Positions 36,576 through 45,393 of a stretch of DNA of 64,000 nt are shown piece after piece (positions within the stretch are counted from its first letter, which is position 1; each line of letters opens with the position of its first letter). The stretch spans positions 248,001-312,000 of the forward strand of contig NZ_JAODNW010000002.1 in the NCBI RefSeq assembly GCF_025398255.1. The letters are read 5' to 3'. The DNA is from Chelativorans intermedius. Lineage in GTDB: Bacteria > Pseudomonadota > Alphaproteobacteria > Rhizobiales > Rhizobiaceae. The notes under the pieces are model-generated. The model did not search any database. It was not told the origin of the DNA and saw only the letters and a list, made by a program, of their open reading frames with translations. Both the position numbers and the translations under genes were made by a program.

Positions 36576-37307
36576 TCAGGCCTCGGGCATTGACAGGTCG
36601 AGCATTCCGGCCCCGAACAGACGTTCGCGCGAGTGCACGATATGCAGCCGCATCGCCTCGCGCGCGCGAAGCTGATCCTTGTCCACGATTGAATTGTAGA
36701 TCTCGCGGTGTTCTTCCAGCACCTGTTCCAGCGCGGCTGCGCCGTCGGACATCAGTGCCTCGCCGTGCATCTTCATGCCCACATAGATATGTGCGCGCAG
36801 GGCCTTCAGTGTCTCGGAGTAATACTGGTTGTTCGAGGCACGCGCGATGGCCAGATGAAAGGCAAAGTCCGCATCCTCACGATGCAGCCGTGACCCCGTC
36901 GCGTCCGACAGGAGGTCGAGCGCGCGGGCCATCTCATCCAACACTTCGCGGTTGCGCCGCTGGCAGGCCAGACCGGCAGCATCGACTTCGACCGTCAGGC
37001 GGAATTCGTAGCAGCGCTGGATGTCGGCGATCGTCTCGACCGGTGTGTAGCCCAGCGCTGTTTCACGGGTGAGCCGCACGAAATTGCCGGCCCCCTGGCG
37101 CGACACGATCAGCCCATCCTCGCGCAGCTTTTCAAGCGCCGCGCGCAGCACAGGGCGCGACACGCCGAACTGCACCGACAGATCCTTTTCCGCCGGCAGC
37201 TTTTCGTTGGCCCTGTAGTGGCCGCGCGTGATGCGGTGCTTGAGCATCTGGTAGATCTTTTCCGACAACGGTTGGCGGCCGGTTCGGGCGACATCCTGCT
37301 GTTTCAT
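36576..37307 (-). CDS. GntR-family (FadR/FCD) transcriptional regulator
   Basis: A 243-residue repressor-type regulator. The N-terminal GntR winged helix spans about 12-75 (IYQMLKHRITRGHYRANEKLP, FGVSRPVLRAALEKLREDGLI). The C-terminal all-helical FCD ligand domain has the metal-binding pattern with DADFAFHLAIARAS and two later His. ATG 37307 follows GAAGGAA; a GTG at 37322 is possible. It lies 12 bp after the kinase gene, so they form an operon; predicted operators are TTTACCTAT-containing dyads upstream of the kinase and pdxA2. Confidence 0.88.
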   Translation of the reverse strand: MKQQDVARTGRQPLSEKIYQMLKHRITRGHYRANEKLPAEKDLSVQFGVSRPVLRAALEKLREDGLIVSRQGAGNFVRLTRETALGYTPVETIADIQRCYEFRLTVEVDAAGLACQRRNREVLDEMARALDLLSDATGSRLHREDADFAFHLAIARASNNQYYSETLKALRAHIYVGMKMHGEALMSDGAAALEQVLEEHREIYNSIVDKDQLRAREAMRLHIVHSRERLFGAGMLDLSMPEA

Positions 37308-37318
37308 CTTGCCTTCCT

Positions 37319-38356
37319 TCACTGCCCGTGCCTGATGCCCTTGAGAATCTCGGCCAACGTGTTTCGTACGCCGAAGCCGCCAGACTTGGTGGCAATCTGC
37401 ACCGGCCCCCAGTCCATCTGCGTTTCACCCAGCGGCAACCCCGGGCGGAGTTCCGCTGTCACTCGTAAACTGTTCACCCCAAGCTGGTCCAGACAGGCGT
37501 TTGCGCTTTCTCCCCCGCAGAACAGGATAGAGGCGGGTCGCAGGCGGCGAGCCACGCGAGCCGACCCTTCGGCCAGCCGCCGCGCTGCGATGTGCCCCGG
37601 CACGCCCTCGCCACCGTCAGTGATCGTCAGGACAAGCGGGCCGTCTCGGGCATCAATATCCGGCACCACGCCATCGGGGGCAGGGGAGATGGACCCCATG
37701 TCTGCCAACGCGGCGATCTGGTCGATGGTGATCGGATCGCGGGAGCCGTTGACAATGAGGGTCGGGCCGCGCAGCTGCGCGCCGCGCGGCGATGCCGCGC
37801 CCAGCGCACGCGCCAGCGCAAACGCCAAGCCGCGCGCGCCGATCCAGAGCGTGTCCTCCAGCCCCTCGGCAAGAAGCGCATCGAGATCCGTGTCGGTCGT
37901 GGCGTCGGCCACCTCGACTCCGTTCCCAAAGTGCGCAGCAACGGGGACCGGTGTGGCCACGCCCGCCCCGCTCAACGCACCGTTCACGACGATGCGGCGC
38001 ATGTCGGGGATGGCGGGGCAGGCAACCTGCCGTGCGCGCTGCGCAAGCCGGGCGAGCACGGCGGTCTCTGTGGCAACATTGCCCTTCAGCCGCGAGTCGA
38101 CCTTCTTGAAGATCACGCTGGCAGCGTCGGGAGCCAGTTGCGAGAACGCCGCTTCCACGCGGCGCGCGGCGCGCGGCGGCGCCGTTTCACGACTGGAGGT
38201 GTTGATTGCCAACACATCGGGGGCAGCCCTCAGCGCTTCCGGCACGGCTTCCGGGCTGCGGGCCACCACCACGCTGCGTGAGCCATCCGCAAAGCCTGCT
38301 GCCGAGTCGAGAGCGCCGGTCAGGTCGTCTGCAATGATGAGCACCCTGATTGTCAT
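37319..38356 (-). CDS. Four-carbon acid sugar kinase (DUF1537; DtnK/OtnK type)
   Basis: A 345-residue kinase that phosphorylates a C4 sugar acid (D-threonate, D-erythronate or oxo-tetronate). The N-terminal signature IADDLTGALD (about 8-17), SVIFKKVDSRLKGN and the C-terminal nucleotide-binding ATKSGGFG (about 324-331) are clear. At 345 residues it is shorter than most (about 410-440). With the divergent PdxA2-type dehydrogenase it forms the known pair that converts threonate/erythronate to 4-phosphothreonate and then dihydroxyacetone phosphate. Operonic with the GntR gene. Confidence 0.87.
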   Translation of the reverse strand: MTIRVLIIADDLTGALDSAAGFADGSRSVVVARSPEAVPEALRAAPDVLAINTSSRETAPPRAARRVEAAFSQLAPDAASVIFKKVDSRLKGNVATETAVLARLAQRARQVACPAIPDMRRIVVNGALSGAGVATPVPVAAHFGNGVEVADATTDTDLDALLAEGLEDTLWIGARGLAFALARALGAASPRGAQLRGPTLIVNGSRDPITIDQIAALADMGSISPAPDGVVPDIDARDGPLVLTITDGGEGVPGHIAARRLAEGSARVARRLRPASILFCGGESANACLDQLGVNSLRVTAELRPGLPLGETQMDWGPVQIATKSGGFGVRNTLAEILKGIRHGQ

Positions 38357-38520
38357 GTTTACCTATCTGGAACCTCTGTGCCCATGTGTCGCCCGATTCC
38401 TCGGACGCTTCGGAAAATTTTCACAATTTTATCGTGGGTTGCCGGATAATTTGCAACAGTTGATGTTGTTTTACCTATAGGTGAATTGCTATGTTGAACT
38501 GTCAAAGCGGGAGGTGCGAG
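38357..38520. promoter_or_regulatory. Divergent promoter region with candidate GntR operators
   Basis: The region contains the perfect dyad ACCTATAGGT (38473-38482), extended to TTTTACCTATAGGTGAATT, and a second TTTACCTAT about 38358-38366 next to the kinase start. Repeated TTTACCTAT half-sites on both sides of a divergent gene pair, with a GntR gene in the same operon, point to autoregulation. Confidence 0.5.
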
Positions 38521-39495
38521 ATGAGCGCGCGTATCGTCATCACCATGGGAGATCCGTCGGGTGTGGGTCCCGAGGTCACGGTCAAGGCTCTCGCCAGCCA
38601 TGGTGCTGCGCTGCGCGCGCGGACCGTGGTGATCGGCGATGCGGACACGCTGGCCCGGGCGGCAGCCCAAGTGGAAGTAGCCCTGCCACTCATCGGGCCA
38701 GACGATCCTGGTGATGGTATTCGGATCGAGCATGTCTCGGTCGATGGGCTGCCCGGACGCTTCGGCGTTCTGTCGGCAGCCTGCGGCGAGGCGTCCTTCC
38801 GCTATATAGAACGGGCCGTGCAGATGACCACGGCTGGAAAGGCCGCCTGCATCGTGACTGCCCCCATCAACAAGGAGGCGCTCAACGCCGCGGGCCATCA
38901 CTACGATGGCCATACCGGGATGCTGGCGCATCTGACCGGATCGAAGTCATCCTACATGCTGCTGGCCGCGGAGCGGCTCAACGTGTTGCATGTGTCCACC
39001 CATGTTTCACTCAAGGAAGCAATCGGGCGGGCGACCACCCAGCGCGTTGTGGAGACGATCCGCATGGGGCACCGGCATTTTCTGCGCATGGGTGTGGACG
39101 CGCCGCGCATCGCGGTCGCTGGCATCAACCCGCATTGTGGCGAAAACGGCCTGTTCGGGACCGAGGACGATGACGAGATCAGACCCGCCGTAGAACAGGC
39201 GCGTGCCGAGGGCATCGACGTGACCGGGCCGATCTCGGCCGATACGGTCTATTACCGCGCCTTTGGAGGCGCCTTTGATCTGGTGATCGCGCAGTACCAT
39301 GACCAGGGACACATCCCGATCAAGCTGGTGGCTTTCGACACGGCGGTCAACGTGTCGCTCGGGCTGCCGATCGACCGCTGCTCGGTGGATCACGGAACGG
39401 CCTTCGACATCGCCGGGACAGGCAGGGCGAACCACACAAATATGATCTGCGCGCTGGACTACGGCGCACGGCTGGCCTCAGCCGGAAGGGGGTGA
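38521..39495 (+). CDS. pdxA2: PdxA2-type 4-phosphothreonate/erythronate dehydrogenase
   Basis: An NAD-dependent dehydrogenase of 324 residues acting on a 4-phospho sugar acid with decarboxylation. PdxA signatures: [10 protein letters not shown] (about 9-18), [26 protein letters not shown] and [11 protein letters not shown] with the metal-binding His residues. True PdxA serves vitamin B6 synthesis; the divergent C4 acid sugar kinase shows that this is the catabolic PdxA2 type. ATG 38521 follows GGGAGGTG. A DHDPS-family gene starts 4 bp after its stop. Confidence 0.87.
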   Translation: MSARIVITMGDPSGVGPEVTVKALASHGAALRARTVVIGDADTLARAAAQVEVALPLIGPDDPGDGIRIEHVSVDGLPGRFGVLSAACGEASFRYIERAVQMTTAGKAACIVTAPINKEALNAAGHHYDGHTGMLAHLTGSKSSYMLLAAERLNVLHVSTHVSLKEAIGRATTQRVVETIRMGHRHFLRMGVDAPRIAVAGINPHCGENGLFGTEDDDEIRPAVEQARAEGIDVTGPISADTVYYRAFGGAFDLVIAQYHDQGHIPIKLVAFDTAVNVSLGLPIDRCSVDHGTAFDIAGTGRANHTNMICALDYGARLASAGRG

Positions 39496-39499
39496 CCAC

Positions 39500-40384
39500 A
39501 TGACCGGGGACAAGAAGGCTTTCGTCGCGCTTGTGACCTGCTTCAACGAGGACGAGACGATCAACTACGCGGCCACGCGCGCGCAGGTCCGGCGTCAGAT
39601 CGAGGCTGGGAATCAGATCATGTGCGCCGGGACAAACGGCGATTTTTCGGCGCTGACCTTTGATGAGAAGGTTCGCCTGTGCGCCGAGGTGGTCGACGAA
39701 GTTGCCGGTCGCGCCGAGGTGATCGTCAATGCGGGGATGCCCGCGACCCATGAGACCCGCCTGCTGGCGCGGGAATTCGACCGCATCGGGGTTGACGGGA
39801 TCGCTGTCATCACGCCCTTCTTTATCGAATGCACGCAGGAAGGGCTGATCCGCCATTTCACCTGCGTTGCAGACTCCGTCGACACGCCCGTCTATCTCTA
39901 CGACATCCCGGCTCGGACGCAGAACCACATTGAGCCCGAAACCGCGCGCACGCTTGCAGCGCATGGCAACATCGCCGGCATCAAGGACTCCGGAGGCGCA
40001 CAGGACACGCTCGAAGCCTATATCGCGATCGGTCGTGAAACGGATGGATTTGACGTCTATTCCGGCCCAGACCACCTTGTGCACTGGGCCGTGACCAACG
40101 GCGCGCGCGGATGCATCTCCGGTCTTGGCAATGTGTTGCCGGACGTGCTGGCCCGGATCATTTCCTGCGTAAATGCCGGAGACGAATCGGGTGCAGCAGA
40201 GGCGCAGTCCATCTATACGCACTTCCGTACCGAGCTGTACAAGCTCGGCTATCCGCCTGCGCTCGTGAAACGGGCACTCTTCCTTCGCGATCCATCGGTC
40301 GGCCTTTCTCGCCAGCCTGCTCTCCTTCCCGACGCTGCCCAAGACAAGGCGATCGAGGCCATCCTTACCAAATTCGGAGTTTGA
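39500..40384 (+). CDS. DHDPS/N-acetylneuraminate lyase family enzyme
   Basis: A class I Schiff-base lyase of 294 residues, with Lys162 (GIKDSGG), Tyr134 (YLYDIPAR) and the loop GTNGDFS at 44-50. The GTNGDF version of the GTTGE loop departs from DapA and resembles sugar-acid aldolase/dehydratase members. It starts 4 bp after pdxA2, so the two are co-translated. With a sialidase-fold protein and a Fe-ADH in the same locus it may cleave or dehydrate a larger sugar acid upstream of the C4 steps (inference). Confidence 0.85.
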   Translation: MTGDKKAFVALVTCFNEDETINYAATRAQVRRQIEAGNQIMCAGTNGDFSALTFDEKVRLCAEVVDEVAGRAEVIVNAGMPATHETRLLAREFDRIGVDGIAVITPFFIECTQEGLIRHFTCVADSVDTPVYLYDIPARTQNHIEPETARTLAAHGNIAGIKDSGGAQDTLEAYIAIGRETDGFDVYSGPDHLVHWAVTNGARGCISGLGNVLPDVLARIISCVNAGDESGAAEAQSIYTHFRTELYKLGYPPALVKRALFLRDPSVGLSRQPALLPDAAQDKAIEAILTKFGV

Positions 40385-40949
40385 AAGGGCAACCTTAACG
40401 CAGACGCCAGAAGTGCGTTTTAACGGTACGTGACAAAGCCGCCTTTGGATCGCGCGGTCGAAGCGAAGACGGAAGATGCTTACGGCCGCCTGACAATCCT
40501 GACGTGCGCAGGGAGACCGGCAATATCGCGACGGCTGGTTGTCGCGGGATCGGCATCTTCACCTCATCGGCGCACTTGTGCTTCCCGCACGCGTTCGTGA
40601 CCAGCCGCCTGCACGAACTTCCGGTCGAAGGTTGCAAGGCCCGCAAAGGCTTGCAAGGCCCGCGCCACCTCGGCGATCAGCCGCGTTCCCGCCCGCCATT
40701 TCTGCCGCTGGCGAATGGCGCTGAGCCGGATGGCCTGCTCCTTGGTTGACACTGTCGCGGCGGGCTTTTTCCGCGTTGGCCATCGGCTTGGCTCCCGGAT
40801 GCAAGATATACGCAAGATATCCCTCCGTCCCCCTGGTCCAGGGTGGTGAACCGCTACGGCCTTGTGCAGGCTCTGATCTGACGTTCGGGAGCACGGCCGA
40901 TTCCGCCTGACCCGGTTGCACGCTCTCGCCGTCGCCTGCGCGTTCCTTT
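40385..40949. other. Intergenic region, no gene assigned
   Basis: About 565 bp. On the minus strand a short frame beginning near 40784 (MANAEKA) and, in a shifted frame, SAIRQRQKWRAGTRLIAEVARAL gives the impression of a decayed small basic protein, but no family could be named. Direct repeats AAGGCCCGC(A/G) occur at about 40637-40665. No insertion-sequence ends seen. Confidence 0.35.
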
Positions 40950-41915
40950 TTAGGGAGCCGCGTCCCCATGGCGGCACGGGTGCACTTCGACCGTCACATG
41001 CGACAGGTTGGAGATCGCAGCCAGCTTCGACTTGTAGTGGGACGGCTCCTGCGGGCGATCCGAGACGATCGAGACGATGGCCGCCATGTGGCCGGGGCCC
41101 AACCGCCACAGATGGAGGTCTGCGATGCGGTCACCGCCCTGTTCGAGTGCGGCGCGCATGCGGTCGGCCATGGCGCCGTCCGGCGTCATGTCCAGAAGCA
41201 CCGCGCCCGCACCCTTCAGAAGGCCCCAGGACCAGCGGGCGATCACCAGGCTGCCGACAATCCCCATGAGCGGGTCCATCCACAGCCAGCCATAGAAGCG
41301 GCCGGCAAGAAGCGCCGCAATCGCCAGCACCGAAGTCAGCGCGTCCGTGAGCACGTGGAAATAGGCCGAGCGCAGATTGTGATCGTCATGGCCGTGGTGG
41401 TGATGGTGGTCGTGCTTTGCATGCCCGTGGTCGTGATGATGGTGGTGGCCTCCTTTGCCGCCATCATGGAGGATCCAGGCGCTGGCGAGATTGACGAGAA
41501 GACCGATGACGGCGACGATGATCGCCTCGTCGAAGCGGATCGGAACGGGTGCGGCGAGCCGCAGGACCGATTCGATGCCGATCATCAATGCGATGATCGC
41601 CAGGATCACCGCACTCGAATAGCCGGCCAGTTCGCCGAGCTTTCCGGTGCCGAAACTGAAGCGCGCGTCGTGGGCATGACGGCGGGCATACCAGTAGGCA
41701 AGACCGGTGATGGAGAGCGCGCCCGCATGGGTCGCCATATGGAACCCGTCGGCAAGCAGCGCCATCGAGCCGAAAGCCAGGCCAGCAACGATCTCGCCAA
41801 CCATCATGATGGCGGTCAGCGCGACGACGATCCACGTCCGATACTCGTTTCGGGCGTGGTCGGCGCCCAGGAAATTGTGGCTGTGTCGCCAGCGCTCGAT
41901 GGAATGTGCGTGCAT
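40950..41915 (-). CDS. dmeF: Cation diffusion facilitator, DmeF (Co/Ni efflux)
   Basis: An inner-membrane metal/proton antiporter of 321 residues that exports Co2+ and Ni2+. Six hydrophobic segments; the metal site HxxxD/DxxxD pattern is seen in LLADGFHMATH and YFHVLTDALTS. The cytoplasmic loop at about 152-177 carries runs of His and Asp (HHHHHDHGHAKHDHHHHHGH), the DmeF hallmark. The N terminus MHAHSIERWRHSHNFLG matches DmeF. It is 7 bp downstream of its regulator dmeR. Confidence 0.92.
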   Translation of the reverse strand: MHAHSIERWRHSHNFLGADHARNEYRTWIVVALTAIMMVGEIVAGLAFGSMALLADGFHMATHAGALSITGLAYWYARRHAHDARFSFGTGKLGELAGYSSAVILAIIALMIGIESVLRLAAPVPIRFDEAIIVAVIGLLVNLASAWILHDGGKGGHHHHHDHGHAKHDHHHHHGHDDHNLRSAYFHVLTDALTSVLAIAALLAGRFYGWLWMDPLMGIVGSLVIARWSWGLLKGAGAVLLDMTPDGAMADRMRAALEQGGDRIADLHLWRLGPGHMAAIVSIVSDRPQEPSHYKSKLAAISNLSHVTVEVHPCRHGDAAP

Positions 41916-41922
41916 GGGCCGT

Positions 41923-42189
41923 TCACAGATATTTGGTGATTTCGCGAAACCCGGCGAGTTTCTCTTTCAGCTCGGGCGACAGTGGCCCGGCGATCTCTCC
42001 CAGGTGATGGTCGATGTGATCATGGATAATCATCTGCTTGGACTTCTCCAGCGCGCGGATGACGGCCTGAAGCTGCTGCGCGATCGCCAGCCCGTCCCGC
42101 CCCTCCGCGACCATCCGCAAGACGGCGGCAAGATGCCCCTCCGCTCGCCGAAGCCGGCCCATGATTTCGGGGTTGTTTGCGTGGCTCAT
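41923..42189 (-). CDS. dmeR: Metal-sensing repressor DmeR (RcnR/CsoR family)
   Basis: An 88-residue all-helical repressor that releases DNA when Ni2+ or Co2+ binds. The start SHANNPEIMGRLRRAEGHL gives the RcnR-type N-terminal His ligand and the DNA-contacting Arg/Lys face; the second ligand His lies in the KSKQMIIHDHIDHHL helix. Cysteine is not the ligand set expected for CsoR (Cu). ATG 42189; a longer frame to 42279 would run through the operator. Operonic with dmeF. Confidence 0.9.
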   Translation of the reverse strand: MSHANNPEIMGRLRRAEGHLAAVLRMVAEGRDGLAIAQQLQAVIRALEKSKQMIIHDHIDHHLGEIAGPLSPELKEKLAGFREITKYL

Positions 42190-42200
42190 GGCGTAAGTCC

Positions 42201-42219
42201 TATCCCCTGGGAGAGGATA
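42201..42219 (-). promoter_or_regulatory. Candidate DmeR operator
   Basis: TATCC (42201-42205) and GGATA (42215-42219) form an inverted repeat around a C/G-tract (CCTGGGAGA), 12 bp upstream of the dmeR start. A-tracts flanking a G/C-tract with short inverted arms is the operator style of RcnR/DmeR proteins. The assignment is by position and pattern only. Confidence 0.5.
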
Positions 42220-42500
42220 AGGCAACTGGCGATGCGGCGATATCCTTGGGCGGGCTCCCGACTGCGCCGCCGCCCGCAACGCGCATCATGAGGGCATCGC
42301 AAGGGCTGTCGGTGCGCCTTGCCGTCTGCGCAGGAAAATCCGCAAGCCCGACGGCAGGATCCCGCCTTTCCTCCCGTCCGCGCAGGGGCGGAGGGCGAGC
42401 CGGTGCAAGACCATTGCGGCATCGACATCATCAAACTTCTTGATATGCTTGCCGCCGCCGCGAATTGTGGCGCTCCCGTCTATCCCGCCACCGGTGATCC
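42220..42500. other. Gap between dmeR operator and ArsR-type gene
   Basis: Roughly 280 bp, divergent between dmeR and the ArsR-type gene. It should contain the promoter of the latter. No ORF with a recognisable product, no clear dyad. Confidence 0.3.
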
Positions 42501-43430
42501 ATGAACCGCAACTTCCTTGTCATCGATCCCGAAGAGAACATGGTGACGCTCAAGGGATTGGCTTCGCCCGTGCGCGCCCGCATGCTCAAGCTGCTGCAGG
42601 TCGATGGGCCGATGAATGTCAACGACATCGCGCGCCGGCTCTCGCTGCCGCAATCGACGGTCTCCTCCAACCTGCAGATCCTGGAGGAAGGTGGGCTCGT
42701 GCGCTGCGAGACGGTCAAGGCGCGCAAGGGGAACCAGAAGATCTGCCATGCCGCCTTCGACGAGATCCTGGTGCTGTTCAAGGAGACGTTGCCGCCCAAG
42801 GCGGAGAACACGATCGAGGTGGCCATGCCGCTCGGCCTCTACACTGCCTGCAGCACCCAGGCGCCCTGCGGTCTGTGCTCGGTCGACGGCATCATCGGCC
42901 TGCTCGACGTGCCGGACTATTTCCTCGATCCCGAGCGCATGAAGGCGTCGCTGCTATGGTTCGGGCGCGGCTATGTCGAGTATCAGTTTCCCAACAATGC
43001 CAAGCTTGCCGGCTCCGACATCGAGAGCATCGCCTTCTCGATGGAGCTGTCGTCGGAAGTGCCGGGAACGAGCGCCGACTGGCCATCCGACATTACCCTG
43101 TGGGTCAACGGCGTGGAGGTGGGAACCTGGACGTCGCCGGGCGATTTCGGCGATAAGCGCGGCGTCTATACGCCCTCCTGGTGGAAGCAGAAGGGCTCGC
43201 AATACGGCATGCTCAAGACGTGGAGCATCAACGGAACGGGCTCCTATATCGACAGCGTTCGCATTTCCGACGTGACCATCGACGCGCTCGACCTTGCCGG
43301 CCACCACTCGATCCGCATGCGCATCGGCATCCGAGAGGATGCCAAACATCCCGGCGGCGTGAACATCTTCGGCCGCGGCTTCGGCAATTACGATCAGGAT
43401 ATCGTGATGCGCATCAATGTGAAGCGCTGA
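42501..43430 (+). CDS. ArsR-type regulator with large C-terminal domain
   Basis: A 309-residue protein. Residues 15-90 are an ArsR/SmtB winged helix (LKGLASPVRARMLKLLQVDG, LSLPQSTVSSNLQILEEGGLV). The remaining 200 residues are a beta-rich domain of unknown name that contains a C-x5-C-x2-C cluster (about 115-125) and ends in SIRMRIGIREDAKHPGGVNIFG. Such long ArsR proteins accompany sugar transport genes in rhizobia and probably sense a sugar with the C-terminal domain (inference). Converges on the response-regulator gene with 8 bp between. Confidence 0.8.
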   Translation: MNRNFLVIDPEENMVTLKGLASPVRARMLKLLQVDGPMNVNDIARRLSLPQSTVSSNLQILEEGGLVRCETVKARKGNQKICHAAFDEILVLFKETLPPKAENTIEVAMPLGLYTACSTQAPCGLCSVDGIIGLLDVPDYFLDPERMKASLLWFGRGYVEYQFPNNAKLAGSDIESIAFSMELSSEVPGTSADWPSDITLWVNGVEVGTWTSPGDFGDKRGVYTPSWWKQKGSQYGMLKTWSINGTGSYIDSVRISDVTIDALDLAGHHSIRMRIGIREDAKHPGGVNIFGRGFGNYDQDIVMRINVKR

Positions 43431-43438
43431 GATGCGTC

Positions 43439-44158
43439 TTACCGCGTCCCCAGCCACTCCTTCAGCTCTGCTTCCGCCCGCTCAAGCGCGCTGTAGTTCA
43501 ACAGCTTGCGCAGGAAGGCGATGGCCACGGCACGGGTGCGCAGATTGAAGCGGCCCTCCTCGTCCTCGCCCGCCGTCTGATAGACCTCGAGCTTGTCATA
43601 GAGTTGCTGCAGGCGGTTCTGCACGCTTCGCAGCGAAAGGTTGCGGCGCCGGGCGATGGCCCGGTCGGTCAGCCCCAGCGCGATGTCGACCAGGATCTCG
43701 TACTCGGTGTCGGTGAAGCCGCCCACAGGGCCCATGCTCTTCTGCTGAAGGCCGCGCACCTCGCGGTCGATCACGCATTGGCTCTCGACGAAGATCGAGC
43801 GAAGCGCCAGTTTCAACCGTTCGTCGGAGGCGGACTTGAGCACATAACCATAGGCCGCCCCGTCGGGCACGATGCGCGACACGCCCCGCACATAGGCTTC
43901 GTCGGAATAGTTGGACCAGAAGAGGATGCGCGTTTCCGGCCGCTCCTTCCAGATGGTGCGGGCCGCCTCTATGCCGTTCCTCACGCTCATCTGCAGATCC
44001 ATGACAATGTGGGCGGAGCGGTGATGGCGGGCAAGCTCCTCGCCCGCCGTGCCGTTTTCCGCCTCGATCACCGTGTCGCATTCGGGCAACGCCGCGCGCA
44101 CCGCCTCGTTGAGATAGGAGCGATGCAGCGGGTCGTCTTCGACGATCAGAACCTTCAT
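43439..44158 (-). CDS. NarL/LuxR-type response regulator
   Basis: A 239-residue two-component response regulator. The receiver domain covers 1-120, with acidic pair Glu7/Asp8-Asp9, phospho-acceptor Asp54 (IVMDLQM) and Lys at about 107 (YVLKSASDE). The C-terminal LuxR-type helix-turn-helix is at about 150-205 (FTDTEYEILVDIALGLTDRAIARRRNLSLRSVQNRLQQLYDKL, shown here only as the domain extent). Its ATG overlaps the stop of the kinase gene (44155-44158). It likely controls the ribose-type transporter operon to the right. Confidence 0.88.
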   Translation of the reverse strand: MKVLIVEDDPLHRSYLNEAVRAALPECDTVIEAENGTAGEELARHHRSAHIVMDLQMSVRNGIEAARTIWKERPETRILFWSNYSDEAYVRGVSRIVPDGAAYGYVLKSASDERLKLALRSIFVESQCVIDREVRGLQQKSMGPVGGFTDTEYEILVDIALGLTDRAIARRRNLSLRSVQNRLQQLYDKLEVYQTAGEDEEGRFNLRTRAVAIAFLRKLLNYSALERAEAELKEWLGTR

Positions 44159-45393
44159 GGCGTCTCTCCACGCGTCTGCACCGCAGGGAGGGGCAGAAGC
44201 ACCTTCACCACCGTGCCCCTGCCGCACTGCGCCGGCCCGATGGAGAACTTTGCCGAAATCAGCCGGGCGCGCGTCTTCATGTTGTCAATGCCGCCTCCGG
44301 TGCGCCCGCGCGGGCGGCAGAACCCCTCGCCATCGTCGGCCACCAGGATGGCAAAGTGCCTGCCGCGCCAGGAAAGCCGCACCTCGATCGCACCCGGACG
44401 GGCATGGCGCACCGCATTGTTGATCGCTTCCTGGGCAATGCGGAACAGCGCCACGCTCACCGTCGGCTCCAGCCGTTCGCAGGCTCCGTCCGTCTCGTCG
44501 ATGAGCGTCCACGCGATGGCCATGCCGCTGTCGCGCACCGAACGCTCCAGATGATTTTCCACCGCCTCCACGAGGCCGAAGAGCTGCAGCACCGAGGGCC
44601 TGGCCTGCTCGATGATGTGGCGCAGATCCTGCATGCAATGCTGCAGGCTGCGCGAGAGCGGCTCCAGCGCCTGGGGCGTGATGTCGCCCGTGCGCGAAAG
44701 CTGCTCGATGCGCCGCGCGAGCCGCGTAAGGTCGGCGAGCGTCTGGTCGTGCAGATCCATGCCGATGCGCTGGCGCTCCTGTTCCAGTGCCTCCGTCAGC
44801 TTCAGCGCGCCAAGCCGCAGCCCTTCCTCGCGGGCGCGCGCTTCCGCCTCGACGATGGCCGAGCGCTGCGCCTGTTCGGCAGCCCGCAGGGCAAAGAAAT
44901 AGGGGGAAAGCAGGTCGGCAATGGCGCGGGCATGGGCCACATCCTCCATCGTGTAGACGCCGGCCCGCTGCGAGGAGCAGGAGAGCGCGCCGATGATCTC
45001 GCCCTGCACCTTCATGGGCACGTGCACGCGGCTTCTCAACTTTTGCTCGACGATCGGCCCCTTGAAGGCCCCCTCGAAGTGGAAACGGGGATCGACGCAG
45101 GCATCGTCGGTGAGAAGATGATCCACCTCGCCCCAAAGGAGCGTGCGGATCGGGCTGTTGGCCACCGGCGCGGATTTCAGCGCGCTCCATGCCGTGTCCA
45201 TGCCGGTCTCATAGGCTGTGTGGTACTTGCCGTCGACCATGAGGATGCAGACATCCATGTGGTCGTGGGGCAGGATGTGGGCGACCTCCGCCGCCACGGC
45301 GCGGATGGCCGAGCGGAAGTCGAGCTGGCCGGCCAGCAGGCGGGAAATTCCCAGATAGTGGTCGACGAGCGCCGTGGGCGCCATCTGCAACAT
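44155..45393 (-). CDS. Cytosolic GAF-domain sensor histidine kinase (NarX/HisKA_3)
   Basis: A 412-residue kinase without transmembrane segments. The N-terminal half is a GAF sensor (about 20-165). HisKA_3 carries the phospho-His215 in RIGMDLHDQTLADL. The HATPase has the N box EAINNAVRHA and the G boxes VADDGEGF and GGGIDNM. A soluble GAF kinase probably senses a cytosolic ligand or redox signal. Transcribed leftward with its response regulator and divergent from the sugar transporter operon, which is the likely target. Confidence 0.88.
   Translation of the reverse strand: MLQMAPTALVDHYLGISRLLAGQLDFRSAIRAVAAEVAHILPHDHMDVCILMVDGKYHTAYETGMDTAWSALKSAPVANSPIRTLLWGEVDHLLTDDACVDPRFHFEGAFKGPIVEQKLRSRVHVPMKVQGEIIGALSCSSQRAGVYTMEDVAHARAIADLLSPYFFALRAAEQAQRSAIVEAEARAREEGLRLGALKLTEALEQERQRIGMDLHDQTLADLTRLARRIEQLSRTGDITPQALEPLSRSLQHCMQDLRHIIEQARPSVLQLFGLVEAVENHLERSVRDSGMAIAWTLIDETDGACERLEPTVSVALFRIAQEAINNAVRHARPGAIEVRLSWRGRHFAILVADDGEGFCRPRGRTGGGIDNMKTRARLISAKFSIGPAQCGRGTVVKVLLPLPAVQTRGETP

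Noticed and set aside
40564-40790. Possible small conjugation/mobilisation protein on the minus strand
   Set aside because: Needs a frameshift, no family signature could be named, and no other mobile-element gene is nearby.
41395-41460. CA/TG-rich low-complexity run as a simple repeat
   Set aside because: It encodes the His-rich cytoplasmic loop of DmeF, a known feature of the family.
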